A stretch of DNA of 64,000 bases from Pseudarthrobacter siccitolerans (GCF_001046895.1 NZ_CAQI01000032.1:1-64000); one strand, 5' to 3'. Numbered from the stretch's first letter, positions 53,861 to 62,473 are shown. A program made the numbers and translations. The notes: generated from the sequence alone by a model not told the origin.

Positions 53861-55106
53861 CGCTCTGCTCCTTCTCCGCCGGTTCCTGGCCGGTCCCGAC
53901 GGTGTGCCGGGGCCGGGACAGGAACGCTCCTGCACTGCCTATCATCGCAATAATTGTCAGGGCAAACGCTGCCCAGCCCAAACCGGCTGCCGCCCCAACC
54001 CACCCTGCCAGCGGATACGTCAGGATGTAGCAGGCGTGGGACAGGGAGAACTGGGCGGTGAACACGTACGGGCGCGTCTCCTCGGTGGATGCGTCCCGCA
54101 GCAGCCGGGAGGAGGGCGTGAGGATGGTGGAGTTCGCAGCTCCCAGCAGGAACCACAGGCCCAGCAGCAGCCACCAGCCGGTGCCTGGAACACCCAGCAG
54201 GGTCAGGGCGGCCGCGCCGGCCAGGACGGCAGGGATGACGGCCGCGCCGGTGAGCATCACGGTCCGGTCCCCGAACCGGTCCAGGACCCGCGGGGCGGAC
54301 AGCGCCACGATCATGGATCCCACACCGAAGCACGCCAGGGCCAGGGCAAGGTCCGTGTCCGGCCGGTGCAGGACATCCCGGACGTAAACCACCGTGTTGA
54401 CCAGAACCAGGGCCGTGGGCGCGGCGACCACCAGGTTCAGGGCGAGCAGGGACCGCAGCCGACGGTTCCGCCAGAAGATCCTCGCGCCGAGCGTGGTCCG
54501 GTGCCACAGCGAGCTTTGCGGCCCGGTGGCCGCGGGGACCTTGGGCAGTACCGTGATGGCCACCATGAAGGCTGAGAACAGGAACCCAGCCACCGTCCCC
54601 AGGAACAGGTTGTTATAGCTGAGCACGGTCAGCAGCAGTGCCGCCAGTGCGGGGCTGACCAGGGCTTCCATGTCATAGGCCAGCCGGGAGAGGGACAGTG
54701 CGCGGGTGTAGTCTTTCTCGTCCGTCAGGATCGTGGGGATGAGGGACTGGAAGGCGGGGGTGAACGTCGCGGACGCGGACTGGAGCAGGAAGATCACGAT
54801 GTAGATCTGCCAGACGTCCGTGATGAACGGCAGCGCCAGGGCCATGGCCGCGCGAATGAGGTCGGCGCCGATCAGGACGCGCTTTTTGGGCCACCGGGCC
54901 ACCAGGGCGTTGATCACCGGGGCCAGACCAACATACGCGAGCATCTTGATGGTCAACGCCGTGCCCAGCACTGCGCCGGCATTGCTGCCCGCCAGGTCAT
55001 ACGCCAGCAGCCCCAGAGCCACCGTCAGCAGACCCGTACCGATCAGCGCCACGACCTGGGCGGCAAACAGCCGCCCGTACGCCACGTTCCGCAAAACCAC
55101 CAGCAT
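53820..55106 (-). CDS. MFS transporter controlled by ArsR
   Basis: This ~428-residue protein has twelve hydrophobic helices in two halves with the usual basic loops (RWPKKRVLIGADLIR after helix 2). It resembles bacterial drug- or metal-efflux MFS proteins (DHA family). I chose the ATG at 55106 because GGAGGGG lies 8 bp before it; a longer frame would run through the operator. It ends overlapping the ArsR start by 41 bp. Confidence 0.82.
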   Translation of the reverse strand: MLVVLRNVAYGRLFAAQVVALIGTGLLTVALGLLAYDLAGSNAGAVLGTALTIKMLAYVGLAPVINALVARWPKKRVLIGADLIRAAMALALPFITDVWQIYIVIFLLQSASATFTPAFQSLIPTILTDEKDYTRALSLSRLAYDMEALVSPALAALLLTVLSYNNLFLGTVAGFLFSAFMVAITVLPKVPAATGPQSSLWHRTTLGARIFWRNRRLRSLLALNLVVAAPTALVLVNTVVYVRDVLHRPDTDLALALACFGVGSMIVALSAPRVLDRFGDRTVMLTGAAVIPAVLAGAAALTLLGVPGTGWWLLLGLWFLLGAANSTILTPSSRLLRDASTEETRPYVFTAQFSLSHACYILTYPLAGWVGAAAGLGWAAFALTIIAMIGSAGAFLSRPRHTVGTGQEPAEKEQSVEQPASQRTNPRP

Positions 55107-55124
55107 CAGTCCCGACCCCTCCAA

Positions 55125-55148
55125 GTGCATAAGTGCGTAGATATGCAC
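55125..55148. promoter_or_regulatory. Predicted ArsR operator
   Basis: GTGCATA (55125-55131) and TATGCAC (55142-55148) are exact inverted arms 10 bp apart, 19 bp upstream of the MFS start. Size and symmetry fit an ArsR/SmtB operator. Confidence 0.55.
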
Positions 55149-55191
55149 CTATCGTAGTCACAGAGGCGCCGGGATGTGTTCCTGGAGTCGG

Positions 55192-55341
55192 CTAGAACAT
55201 CATGAGGATGAAACCGGTGGCGGTGCAGGCGAGTCCGACGCCTGTCAGTACCAGGCCCAGAATGGTGAAGGTATTGCCCTGCGTGGGCGGTTCCAGCCGC
55301 CACCTGCCGGGGTGGCAGCTGTCGTAGTGAAGGACGGCCAT
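55192..55341 (-). CDS. 49-residue membrane protein
   Basis: A small frame on the minus strand encodes a 23-residue soluble start (MAVLHYDSCHPGRWRLEPPT) and a hydrophobic helix (FTILGLVLTGVGLACTATGF) ending FILMMF. One transmembrane helix is certain from composition. Its ribosome site is weak. I know no family. It lies between the ArsR/MFS block and the CsbD gene. Confidence 0.6.
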   Translation of the reverse strand: MAVLHYDSCHPGRWRLEPPTQGNTFTILGLVLTGVGLACTATGFILMMF

Positions 55342-55473
55342 GCCATGCACCGATCCTGGCGGCCCGCGGCCACAGGTCCTTTCGGTGCTGGATGCGTCGC
55401 AGCCACGTGCTTAGGATGGGAACGTTAGCCGCCGGCCTACCCGTCGGCGGGCGCCAACCGTAGGGAGAACACC

Positions 55474-55650
55474 ATGGGTTTGGATGACAAGATCGAAAAC
55501 GCCGCAGAAAAACTGGGCGGCAAGGGCAAGGAAGCTGCTGGCGAAGCGACAGGCGATGAGAGCCTGCGCGCCGAGGGCCAGGCAGACCAGGCCAAGGGCG
55601 ACCTGAAGCAGGCCGGCGAGAAGGTCAAGGACGCCTTCAAGAAGGACTGA
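55474..55650 (+). CDS. CsbD-like stress protein
   Basis: This 58-residue, Lys/Glu/Gly/Ala-rich protein starts MGLDDKIENAAEKLGGKGKE and contains the CsbD pattern of EKLGGKGKEAAGEATGD, followed by ADQAKGDLKQAGEKVKD. CsbD proteins are small, soluble, highly charged proteins induced by general stress. The ATG follows AGGGAGAACACC. A strong terminator follows. Confidence 0.88.
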   Translation: MGLDDKIENAAEKLGGKGKEAAGEATGDESLRAEGQADQAKGDLKQAGEKVKDAFKKD

Positions 55651-55662
55651 CCCCGTATTGCA

Positions 55663-55704
55663 ACGAAGGAGCGCCCTCCGCACGGAGGGCGCTCCTTCGT
55701 TTTT
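55663..55704 (+). terminator. Strong rho-independent terminator after CsbD
   Basis: Arms of about 17 bp (ACGAAGGAGCGCCCTCC and partner) around GCAC end at a run of Ts at 55700-55704. Confidence 0.85.
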
Positions 55705-55732
55705 GGCATTCGCCAGCACTGCGATGGATGGG

Positions 55733-56773
55733 TTAAGCGCTGGTGGCGTCCTGCACTTCGCCCACCAGTTCCTCGATGATGTCCTCGAGGAACAACACAC
55801 CGGTGGTGTTGCCCTGTTCGTCGAACACCCGGGCAACGTGGGCTCCGGTGCGGCGCATGGTGGCCAGCGCGTCCTCAAGCTCGCCGCCGCTGAAGGCGGA
55901 GGCCAGGCGGCGGATCCGCTTCGTCGGAACGGGCCGGACGAACTTCTCCGGCGTTACCAGGTCCATCACATCCTTGAGGTGCAGATAGCCGGAAGGGACG
56001 CCGTCGTCATCGGTGAGGATGTACCGCGAGTACCCATGCTCAGCCACGGCGCGCTGGATATCCGCCGGTGTGGCGGAAGCGGGCAGGAGCACCATCTCAC
56101 TGATGGGAACCTCCACGTCAGCCACGGTCTTGGCCGTGAACTCGAAAGCGGCGGTCAGCGTGCCGCTGGTGTCCGTCAGCATGCCGTCGCGGGTGGACTG
56201 CTCCACGATGTTGGCCACCTCGTCCAGTGTGTAGGCGCTGGTGGCCTCGTCCTTGGGCTCAACCCGGAAAAGCCGCAGGATGGAGTTGGCGATGCCGTTT
56301 AGCGTCCAGATCACCGGCTTGAAGATCCGGGCCACCATTACCAGCGGCGGGGCCAGGAGCAGCGCGGCGCGGGTGGGGACCGAGAAGGAGATGTTCTTGG
56401 GGACCATCTCGCCCAGGACCACGTGCAGGAAGGTCACCAGCAGCAGGGCGGCCACAAAGGCGATGATGCCGATCGCCTCACCCGACAGTGACGTCAGGCC
56501 CAGCGGGATCTCCAGCAGATGGTGGATGGCCGGTTCGGAAACGTTCAGGATCACCAGCGAACACACAGTGATGCCCAGCTGGCTGGTGGCCAGCATGAGG
56601 GTAGCGTGCTCCATGGCCCACAGCGTGGTTTTCGCGGCCTTGCTGCCGGCCTCCGCCTTCGGCTCGATCTGGGAGCGGCGGGCGGAGATGACGGCGAACT
56701 CGGCGCCCACAAAGAACGCGTTGACCACCAGGAGCACCACCAGCCAGATGATGCCGGGAAGGTATTCACTCAT
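55733..56773 (-). CDS. DUF21/CNNM-CBS membrane protein (hemolysin-C/CorC type)
   Basis: This 346-residue protein has a DUF21 membrane domain of three to four helices (ISARRSQIEPKAEAGSKA, LHVVLGEMVPKNISFS) followed by a CBS pair (about 205-335). Relatives move magnesium or cobalt, or regulate such transport. It lacks the C-terminal CorC/HlyC domain of its neighbour. Its start overlaps the upstream gene's end by 8 bp, so the two are made together and may form a heteromer. Confidence 0.88.
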   Translation of the reverse strand: MSEYLPGIIWLVVLLVVNAFFVGAEFAVISARRSQIEPKAEAGSKAAKTTLWAMEHATLMLATSQLGITVCSLVILNVSEPAIHHLLEIPLGLTSLSGEAIGIIAFVAALLLVTFLHVVLGEMVPKNISFSVPTRAALLLAPPLVMVARIFKPVIWTLNGIANSILRLFRVEPKDEATSAYTLDEVANIVEQSTRDGMLTDTSGTLTAAFEFTAKTVADVEVPISEMVLLPASATPADIQRAVAEHGYSRYILTDDDGVPSGYLHLKDVMDLVTPEKFVRPVPTKRIRRLASAFSGGELEDALATMRRTGAHVARVFDEQGNTTGVLFLEDIIEELVGEVQDATSA

Positions 56774-58127
56774 GGGTCAGCTCCGAGGTGAGGGTGTCGA
56801 CAAGGCGGTCATGGGCACTCTGGGGCGGTTCCTGGGATTCGTTCGGCGTGAAGCGGAGCCGCTCCACGCGCGTCCCCACCACGCGTTCCACGCGCAGGGT
56901 TCCGCCGTCCACCGGAACCTCGTCGCCCAGTTCGGGCATGCGGTCCAGCTGGTCGGAGACGAAGCCGGCGATGGTGTCGTAGTCCTCGTCATCCGGTACG
57001 GCGATGCCTGTCCGGTCCAGCAGTTCGTCTGGCCGCAGGGACGCATCGAAGGTGATGGACCGGCCAACCCGGACTACGCCCACGCGCGCCCTGTCGTGCT
57101 CGTCCTCGAGTTCGCCAACGATTTCCTCCACGAGGTCCTCGAGGGTGACGATGCCGGCGGTGCCGCCGTGCTCGTCGGACACAATCGCCACCTGAAGTCC
57201 CTGTTTGCGCAGCAGGACCAGCAGTGAATCGACGCCCATCGACTCGGGGACCCGCAGGGGGTCGATCATGAGCTGGGCGGCTGTTACGGTTTCCCGTTCG
57301 TGCAGTGCAACGGCAAAAGCCTGCTTGACGTGCAGGACTCCCAGGACGTCGTCGCGATCCTCCCCGATGACGGGGAAGCGCGAGTAGCCGGTGGTCCTGG
57401 CCAGGGCCAGGACCTGCTCGGCTGTGTCATCGTCATTGACGGCCGTCATCCGGACCCTCGGGGTCATGACGTCGGCCGCGGAGTGTTCGGAGAAGCGCAG
57501 GGTCCGGTGCAGCAGCACGGCGTGGTCGGCGTCGAGGACGCCTTCCAGGGCGGAGCGCCGGACCAGTGAACTGAGTTCCTCTGCGCTGCGGGCACCCGAG
57601 AGTTCTTCTTTGGGCTCGATGCCGAACGACCTGATGATCGCGTTCGCGGTGTTGTTAAACAGCAGGATCACGGGTTTGAACACGGCAGTGAAGAGGGTCT
57701 GGAACGGCACCACCACCTTTGCCGTGGCGAGCGGCAGCGCCAGCGCGAAGTTCTTCGGGACCAGCTCGCCGATCACCATCGAGAAAATGGTGGCCAGGAA
57801 AATTCCGACGACGGAGCCCACCGCGGGCACGGCGCCTTCAGGAAGTCCGGCGGCGAGCAGGGGGCCGCTGAGCATCTTGCTGATGGCAGGCTCGAACGTG
57901 TAACCGGTCAGCAGCGTGGTGATGGTGATGCCGAGCTGGGCTCCGGAGAGGTGGGTCGAGGTGATCTTGAGGGCTTTGATGGTGGCCCCAAGGCGCTTTT
58001 CGCCGCGCTCCTGGCGGGCTTCAAGGTCGCCGCGGTCAAGGTTGACCAGCGCGAACTCTGAAGCGACAAAGAAACCGGTACCGACTGTCAGGACAAGGCC
58101 GATACCGAGCATGATCCATTCATACAT
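56766..58127 (-). CDS. DUF21/CNNM-CBS-CorC_HlyC membrane protein
   Basis: This 453-residue protein has an N-terminal helix, a DUF21 membrane domain (GELVPKNFALALP), two CBS domains (MTPRVRMTAVNDDDTAEQ, LGVLHVKQAF) and a C-terminal CorC/HlyC-type domain (GTRVERLRFTPNE region after DYDTIAGFVSDQL). The family exports magnesium or acts in cation homeostasis. It precedes its shorter paralog on the same strand. Confidence 0.9.
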   Translation of the reverse strand: MYEWIMLGIGLVLTVGTGFFVASEFALVNLDRGDLEARQERGEKRLGATIKALKITSTHLSGAQLGITITTLLTGYTFEPAISKMLSGPLLAAGLPEGAVPAVGSVVGIFLATIFSMVIGELVPKNFALALPLATAKVVVPFQTLFTAVFKPVILLFNNTANAIIRSFGIEPKEELSGARSAEELSSLVRRSALEGVLDADHAVLLHRTLRFSEHSAADVMTPRVRMTAVNDDDTAEQVLALARTTGYSRFPVIGEDRDDVLGVLHVKQAFAVALHERETVTAAQLMIDPLRVPESMGVDSLLVLLRKQGLQVAIVSDEHGGTAGIVTLEDLVEEIVGELEDEHDRARVGVVRVGRSITFDASLRPDELLDRTGIAVPDDEDYDTIAGFVSDQLDRMPELGDEVPVDGGTLRVERVVGTRVERLRFTPNESQEPPQSAHDRLVDTLTSELTHE

Positions 58128-58310
58128 TCGGGCGCCCCTCTCCCGCGGTGGCCGGTGAACCGGTCAAAAGGTGGAGGGGCCAGGGCAAATGTGAAGGAGG
58201 GTCATCCATAATGCAGATCATTCTATCGGCCCACAACTTCCCGGAACCGCTGCTATGCCCACAGCAGAAGCCGATCGGCTCTATCTCTGACAGGTCGGAC
58301 GGCTGCTACG

Positions 58311-58502
58311 TCAAGCGGCCGGTTCCTCCGATGCCATCCACGCAACCGGGCATGCCTCGTTGATGACCGGAACATCCTTGTGCTCCGCGCACCGGACTTC
58401 GGCAATCAGCGAGCCGCCGACGTCGTCCTTGTGATAGTGCGTCACGTGGTTGGTATTCCTTCCGCACGTGCCGCACAGAGCCTGGTGCTGTTTAGTCCAC
58501 AT
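58311..58502 (-). CDS. Small zinc-ribbon-like protein
   Basis: The ATG at 58502 opens a 63-residue protein with CGTCGRNTNHVTHYHK, then VRCAEHKD and EACPVAW. The spacing of Cys and His suggests a small zinc-binding ribbon. AGGC lies only a few bases before the ATG. No function is known; a regulator or adaptor is possible. It lies upstream of the tandem RNA genes. Confidence 0.6.
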   Translation of the reverse strand: MWTKQHQALCGTCGRNTNHVTHYHKDDVGGSLIAEVRCAEHKDVPVINEACPVAWMASEEPAA

Positions 58503-58642
58503 GCCTGAATAATACGGCCTCGGGTGTTTCGCCAAAGTAAATCTCCGGAAACGTGCGGAAGTCCGCATCGCGGGCCTGCCTGTGGAGAAATTCTCCAGCA
58601 CAACCCCTTTACTGGGACCGGGCCCATCACTAGAGTTCATAA

Positions 58643-58750
58643 TCCGGATGGACGCCGGGGGGCGTCTGGAGAGGGGGAATGCATCAAGGCTGACCTAAAC
58701 CAGAAGACACATGACCACTACGTTGAAAGCCCCTCCTAGGAGGGGCTTTC
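58643..58750 (+). ncRNA. Probable small RNA, tandem copy A
   Basis: A -35 TTTACT (58608-58613) and a -10 TAGAGT (58631-58636), 17 bp apart, precede about 108 bp ending in the hairpin AAAGCCCCTCC-TAGG-AGGGGCTTT-like arms (58726-58749). Conserved parts with copy B include GGGGGA-ATGCATCA, GCTGACC and ACCAGAAGACA. The message holds a four-codon open frame after the G run (ATGCATCAAGGCTGA) but no long gene. Confidence 0.62.
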
Positions 58751-58790
58751 TCCTTGCCCTCACTCAGGATCATCGCGCCCGGAGGTGCCT

Positions 58791-58806
58791 GCCGCCGTCG
58801 TACGCC
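58791..58806. repeat. Half copy of the dispersed palindromic repeat
   Basis: GCCGCCGTCGTACGCC matches one arm of the repeat family and lies between the two RNA copies. Confidence 0.5.
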
Positions 58807-58901
58807 TGGGTGGTATCCGCCTGAGCAGGGCGGATATTTTCCATCAACTTTCCTTTACGCCACCCCTTTACTGGCATTGGACGCGATATTAAAGTCTGTC
58901 T

Positions 58902-59017
58902 TGTCATAGTCCGGAGGGGCGCTGGGAGGCGTCCGGGAAGGGGGAGTGCATCACCGCTGACCGTTACCAGAAGACAATTGACCACAACCTTGAAAGCCCC
59001 TCCTAGGAGGGGCTTTC
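58902..59017 (+). ncRNA. Probable small RNA, tandem copy B
   Basis: TTTACT (58867-58872) and TAAAGT (58890-58895) lie 17 bp apart, as in copy A. About 116 bp follow, ending in the same hairpin at 58993-59016. The same conserved blocks are present, including GGGGGA-GTGCATCA and ACCAGAAGACA. The mini frame begins with GTG and reads GTGCATCACCGCTGA. Confidence 0.62.
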
Positions 59018-59057
59018 CCTTTGCCCGACCGCCCGGGCAGCCTCCCGCACATAAGGC

Positions 59058-59081
59058 ACGACGGCGGCAGGTCGCCGTCGT
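59058..59081. terminator. Hairpin terminator between RNA copy B and the CAP gene
   Basis: Arms ACGACGGCG and CGCCGTCGT around six bases, followed on the plus strand by a T-rich run (CCTTTTTCTT). It is also a relative of the dispersed palindromic repeat. Confidence 0.6.
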
Positions 59082-59090
59082 TCCTTTTTC

Positions 59091-59978
59091 TTACTGCCCG
59101 TAGGTGGCGAAGTTCTGCGTGGCCACCAGCTGCGCCCCGTACGGGGAGCTTGCCGAGAGCCGGGCCCAGCCGAAACCGAAGTCCGTCAGGGCCGCGTTGA
59201 GCATGTTGGCGTTGTGGCCGGGGGAGGCCTTCCAGGCAGCGAAGAGCGCATCGGCGTCGGCGTTGACCGCGATGTTTTCAGCAGAGCGGGTCCAGCCGGA
59301 GGGGATCTGGGAGGCTGCATCCGGGTTGTGCCTAAAGCCGGTGCTGCCCTGGGCGTTGATATCGCTCATCATGGTGTTCGACCAGTTCTGCGCCACGGCT
59401 TCGAGTCCGCTGTTGTACCGCAACGGGGCGAGGCCGTTGGCCACCCGGTATCCGTTAATGAGATCGAAGGACCGCTGGGCCACCGCGTTGGACGGCGTGC
59501 CGCCACCTGCCGGAGCTGCGGGGGCCGGAGCCGGTGCAGCCGGAGCGGGGGCTTGAGGCGCCGGAGCCGCGGGAGCTGCGGGAGCCGGCGCTGGGGCAGC
59601 CGCCGCAGGAGCAGGAGCCTGCACCGCGGGGGCCTGGACCTGGGCGGGCTCTGGGGCGGGAGCCGGCTCCTCGACCGGAGCCGGGGCGGCGCTCGGCGTT
59701 TCGGGCACCGCGGCAGGAGCTGACGTGGCCGGAGCGGCAGCAGGGGAAGACGTTAAGGGAGCCGAGGTGGGTGAGGCGGTTGCGGCCGGCGTCGCCGAAC
59801 CGGGGGACCCGGCGCTGGCGGTGATCCAGTTCCACCAGCCGAAGGGCCAGGAGTCGGCTCCGGCAGGAACGGAAGCTCCGGTCAGCAGCCCGCCGGCCAG
59901 AACCAGGGTGATCAGAGGGGCAGCGATGAATCTCTTGTCCTTTAACACCCGGAGAACAGTACCGACTGCCCGCGCCAC
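59091..59978 (-). CDS. Secreted CAP-domain (SCP/PR1) protein
   Basis: This 295-residue protein has a basic start, a hydrophobic signal (IAAPLITLVLAGGLLTGASV) and a 100-residue Ala/Pro linker. The C-terminal CAP domain (about 170-295) has SFDLINGYRVANGLAPL, EAVAQNWSN, RSAENIAVN, GHNANMLNAALTDFGFGW and FATYGQ, with family His and Glu positions kept. CAP proteins bind lipids or ions in the envelope. It is a single gene between the RNA pair and a gap. Confidence 0.88.
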   Translation of the reverse strand: MARAVGTVLRVLKDKRFIAAPLITLVLAGGLLTGASVPAGADSWPFGWWNWITASAGSPGSATPAATASPTSAPLTSSPAAAPATSAPAAVPETPSAAPAPVEEPAPAPEPAQVQAPAVQAPAPAAAAPAPAPAAPAAPAPQAPAPAAPAPAPAAPAGGGTPSNAVAQRSFDLINGYRVANGLAPLRYNSGLEAVAQNWSNTMMSDINAQGSTGFRHNPDAASQIPSGWTRSAENIAVNADADALFAAWKASPGHNANMLNAALTDFGFGWARLSASSPYGAQLVATQNFATYGQ

Positions 59979-60382
59979 ACCTCACATCCAGTGATACTGC
60001 TCACTTCTTATTGGACTTTCGTTTCATCTCGTCCTGCACGACGCCCGCACCTTCATCTGGATGTCCCGCTGGCGCTGTGGGCAGGTACCCCGGCTTATTT
60101 GAAACGCGTACCGATTACTCGGGTTCTCACCAAGATCAGGGCCATAGGGTGATGAGCGGAGCCGGCGGCGATCGGCGTTCGCCCTGAGACCACGAGCGCC
60201 TCCCCCAGCCGTCGCCGGCTCCGCACCCCTGGGTAGTGAGCGGCGGATGCCGTGCCCGTGCGAAGCTCAAGATCGACACAATAAATCCCGAAAATGGACG
60301 AACGAGCTTCCGCCTGGGCCCTTCGGCTTCCTAGAGTGTCCCTACACGGCACCAGAACATCGACGTCAAGGGGGACGTACGT
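59979..60382. other. Gene-free stretch
   Basis: About 400 bp with no convincing gene. It should hold the promoter of the CAP gene on the minus strand and of the small gene at 60383. Confidence 0.35.
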
Positions 60383-60592
60383 ATGGCCACCAACAGTCCG
60401 CTCGAAGCAACCGAAACGCGGTCCGTGGAGCCGCGAACGGCGGCTCCCATGCCCGCTCCACCCAAGACCCGCCTGGTAAGGCCCTGCGCAGCACAACAAT
60501 CAAGGCCTTCCAGGGGCCGGGAGCATGAGGTGCAGCGCCTGATCCGCGACCTCGCGGCCCTTGCGGCCAACCCTCGCCCATCCGTTTCATAG
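60383..60592 (+). CDS. Possible small hypothetical protein
   Basis: An ATG follows GGGGGACGTACGT. The 69-residue product is Pro/Arg/Ala-rich at first and has a helical end (REHEVQRLIRDLAALAAN). A ribosome site and plausible codon use support it; no family or domain is known. Confidence 0.4.
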   Translation: MATNSPLEATETRSVEPRTAAPMPAPPKTRLVRPCAAQQSRPSRGREHEVQRLIRDLAALAANPRPSVS

Positions 60593-60700
60593 TTAGTTCC
60601 GAACAAGTCATCCATGGCTGTGAAATGGTTGTGGCTGGGGCCTGTTCCTCTGGTGCCGCCCACCCTAAGCTATGGGCATCCATCGCAAACAGGAGGCACC

Positions 60701-61177
60701 ATGCGCACTGCAGAACCGATGACCGAAGCCGAGCAGCTCCACCATCTTTTGGAGAACGTCGCAACCCGCTGGGCAAGGGGCAAGGAATGGGCCACCCCCG
60801 GCGTCCAGGCTGCACTGCAAAGAGCGGTAGCCGGGCTGGACACCGGCATCGAAACCGCGTCCCCGCGCCTGCAAACGCTTTTGCGCCGGCTGGCGGACGA
60901 GCTTGCGGGCGGGGTGGAGACGCTGACTCCGCGCGTCCAGGAACAGTTGAAGCGTGTTGGACCCAAAGCCGCGGCTCCTGTTCCGGTTGAAACGGGGCCT
61001 TCAGCGGGCAGGAAGCTGTGGTGGGCCGGCGGGCTGCTGCTTGTCGTCGCGGCCGGTGTGGCCGCATGGCGCTCCATGCAGGCATCCAGGGAAGAACCTG
61101 CGCCCTCCATCACAGCGCCGGAGACGGGCAGTAAAACGTCCGACGATGACCCGGATCTCGCATCGGGCCGGATGTAA
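60701..61177 (+). CDS. Hypothetical membrane protein
   Basis: The ATG has a perfect AGGAGG 4 bp upstream. The 158-residue protein has an amphipathic helical start with two repeated units (ATPGVQAALQRAVAGLDTGIE and TPRVQEQLKRVG-type pieces), then one hydrophobic helix (LWWAGGLLLVVAAGVAAW) and a short acidic tail. It looks like a small DUF-type membrane protein of actinobacteria. Its role is unknown. Confidence 0.7.
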   Translation: MRTAEPMTEAEQLHHLLENVATRWARGKEWATPGVQAALQRAVAGLDTGIETASPRLQTLLRRLADELAGGVETLTPRVQEQLKRVGPKAAAPVPVETGPSAGRKLWWAGGLLLVVAAGVAAWRSMQASREEPAPSITAPETGSKTSDDDPDLASGRM

Positions 61178-61195
61178 GAGCTGCGTCCTGTGTCC

Positions 61196-61600
61196 TCAGG
61201 GCGAGCCGGTGACGGTGTCGCCGTGCCGGTGGGCCACTTTCCAGGCACCGTCCTCGCGGCGGTAAATCTGGGTTGCCCGGAGGACGTAGGTGCGGGGCTC
61301 GCCGTCCACTGAGGCTGACGTGTGTTCCAGTCCAGCGGTGTAGGCCATGTCGCCCACCACGTCGTAGGCGAGCAGCTCGAACCTGTATGAGGTGCAGTCG
61401 GAGAACTGCTTGGCAAGGCCGGTGAACAGCTCGTTCAGTTCCTGCTGCCCGATGGCGTTACGCCATGCGCCAAGGACGCTGACGGGTTCGTTGCGGGACC
61501 AAAGTGCCCTGCGCGGGGCCGCATCACCGTTGTGGATGGCCAGCTCCGCATTGTGCAGTTCGGTCCGCACCCAGGCCAGGAAATCGGCACGATCGCTCAT
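61196..61600 (-). CDS. SnoaL/NTF2-like small protein
   Basis: This 134-residue protein shows the NTF2-fold layout (FLAWVRTELHNAELAIHNGD, SYRFELLAYDVVGDMAYT, YVLRATQIYRREDGAWKVAHRH). The C-terminal YRREDGAWKVAHRH is typical of SnoaL/YybH-like proteins with ketosteroid-isomerase fold. Function unknown. It converges on the membrane-protein gene. Confidence 0.82.
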   Translation of the reverse strand: MSDRADFLAWVRTELHNAELAIHNGDAAPRRALWSRNEPVSVLGAWRNAIGQQELNELFTGLAKQFSDCTSYRFELLAYDVVGDMAYTAGLEHTSASVDGEPRTYVLRATQIYRREDGAWKVAHRHGDTVTGSP

Positions 61601-61665
61601 GCCACCAGTATGGTCCCGGACCCGCGGCGACGGCGAGGTCCCTGGGCCGTAGCTGGGGTTGCTGG

Positions 61666-62391
61666 CTATGGCTTCCGCAGTGAACGCGTACGGATGAGGG
61701 CGGCTGTTCCCAGCGCCAGGCCCAGGATTCCCGCGCCCAAGCCGGCAAAACCCATGGTGTTGTCTGCCGCCGGCGTCACTGCTGCAGTTGCCGACAGTTC
61801 TGCCGTTTCTGCAACGGGGGCAGCCGCGCCGTGTCCGCCGTGGGCTGCCGTGGTGACGAAGGAAGGGGCGGGCTCCTCCGGTTCGCCTTGGCCCTCGACC
61901 ACGGGATCATCCCAGTTCCGGACGCTGCCGTCAGAGTAGGACTGGGCGACCGGCAGCGTCACGGTGGTGCCGGATTTTGGAAGTCTGCCGACGGACAAGG
62001 AGAACTCCTGGTACTGGTCAGTGGACAACTGACTCTCCGCGTTGTTGGCCGTCCAGGTTACGGAGAGCGGGGCTTCGGTGATGGTGGCGCCGTCAATCGT
62101 CACCGGTTGGGGCAGCGCTCCTCTGACGATTTCAGCATTCCATCCCGGGACGGGCTTCACACGCACCGAGGTGAACGGGCTAGCGGCAGGCAGGTCTACT
62201 GTGATTTTGCTGGTTGTGGCGGTCTTGGATTCGCTGGGAACCTTGAATGTCAGCTGCGAGTAACCGCCTTCGCTGGTGCTGTCCGGAGCCACCGAGACGT
62301 GGGCGGCGGCAGATCCCAGCCCTAAGGCCATAAGGGCTGCAGTGGCTGCCCCGACGGCAGCGACTTTGATGGAACGGGTTGTTGAATTCAT
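61666..62391 (-). CDS. ycnI: YcnI-type copper protein (DUF1775)
   Basis: The ATG at 62391 follows GAGGAAA; the product is 241 residues. A signal peptide ends at about AAA, leaving mature His1 (HVSVAPDSTSEGGYSQLTF), the copper ligand of YcnI. The beta domain (ITVDLPAASPFTSVRVKPVPGW, LSVTWTANNAES) is followed by a linker with GGHG and one C-terminal helix (FAGLGAGILGLALGTAALI). It lies just downstream of CopD/CtaG, so they probably deliver copper together. Confidence 0.87.
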   Translation of the reverse strand: MNSTTRSIKVAAVGAATAALMALGLGSAAAHVSVAPDSTSEGGYSQLTFKVPSESKTATTSKITVDLPAASPFTSVRVKPVPGWNAEIVRGALPQPVTIDGATITEAPLSVTWTANNAESQLSTDQYQEFSLSVGRLPKSGTTVTLPVAQSYSDGSVRNWDDPVVEGQGEPEEPAPSFVTTAAHGGHGAAAPVAETAELSATAAVTPAADNTMGFAGLGAGILGLALGTAALIRTRSLRKP

Positions 62392-62473
62392 GGGGATTTC
62401 CTCTGCTGATGCTGCCCGGAAGACGCGGGACCGGAGGCGGTGGGATTGGGAAGGGGCAAGCTTTGGGAGTGGC

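Noticed and set aside
53483..53935. A longer ArsR protein starting at 53935
   Set aside because: It would overlap the MFS gene by 116 bp and begins with an Arg/Pro-rich stretch. The TTG at 53860 has GAAGGAG in front.
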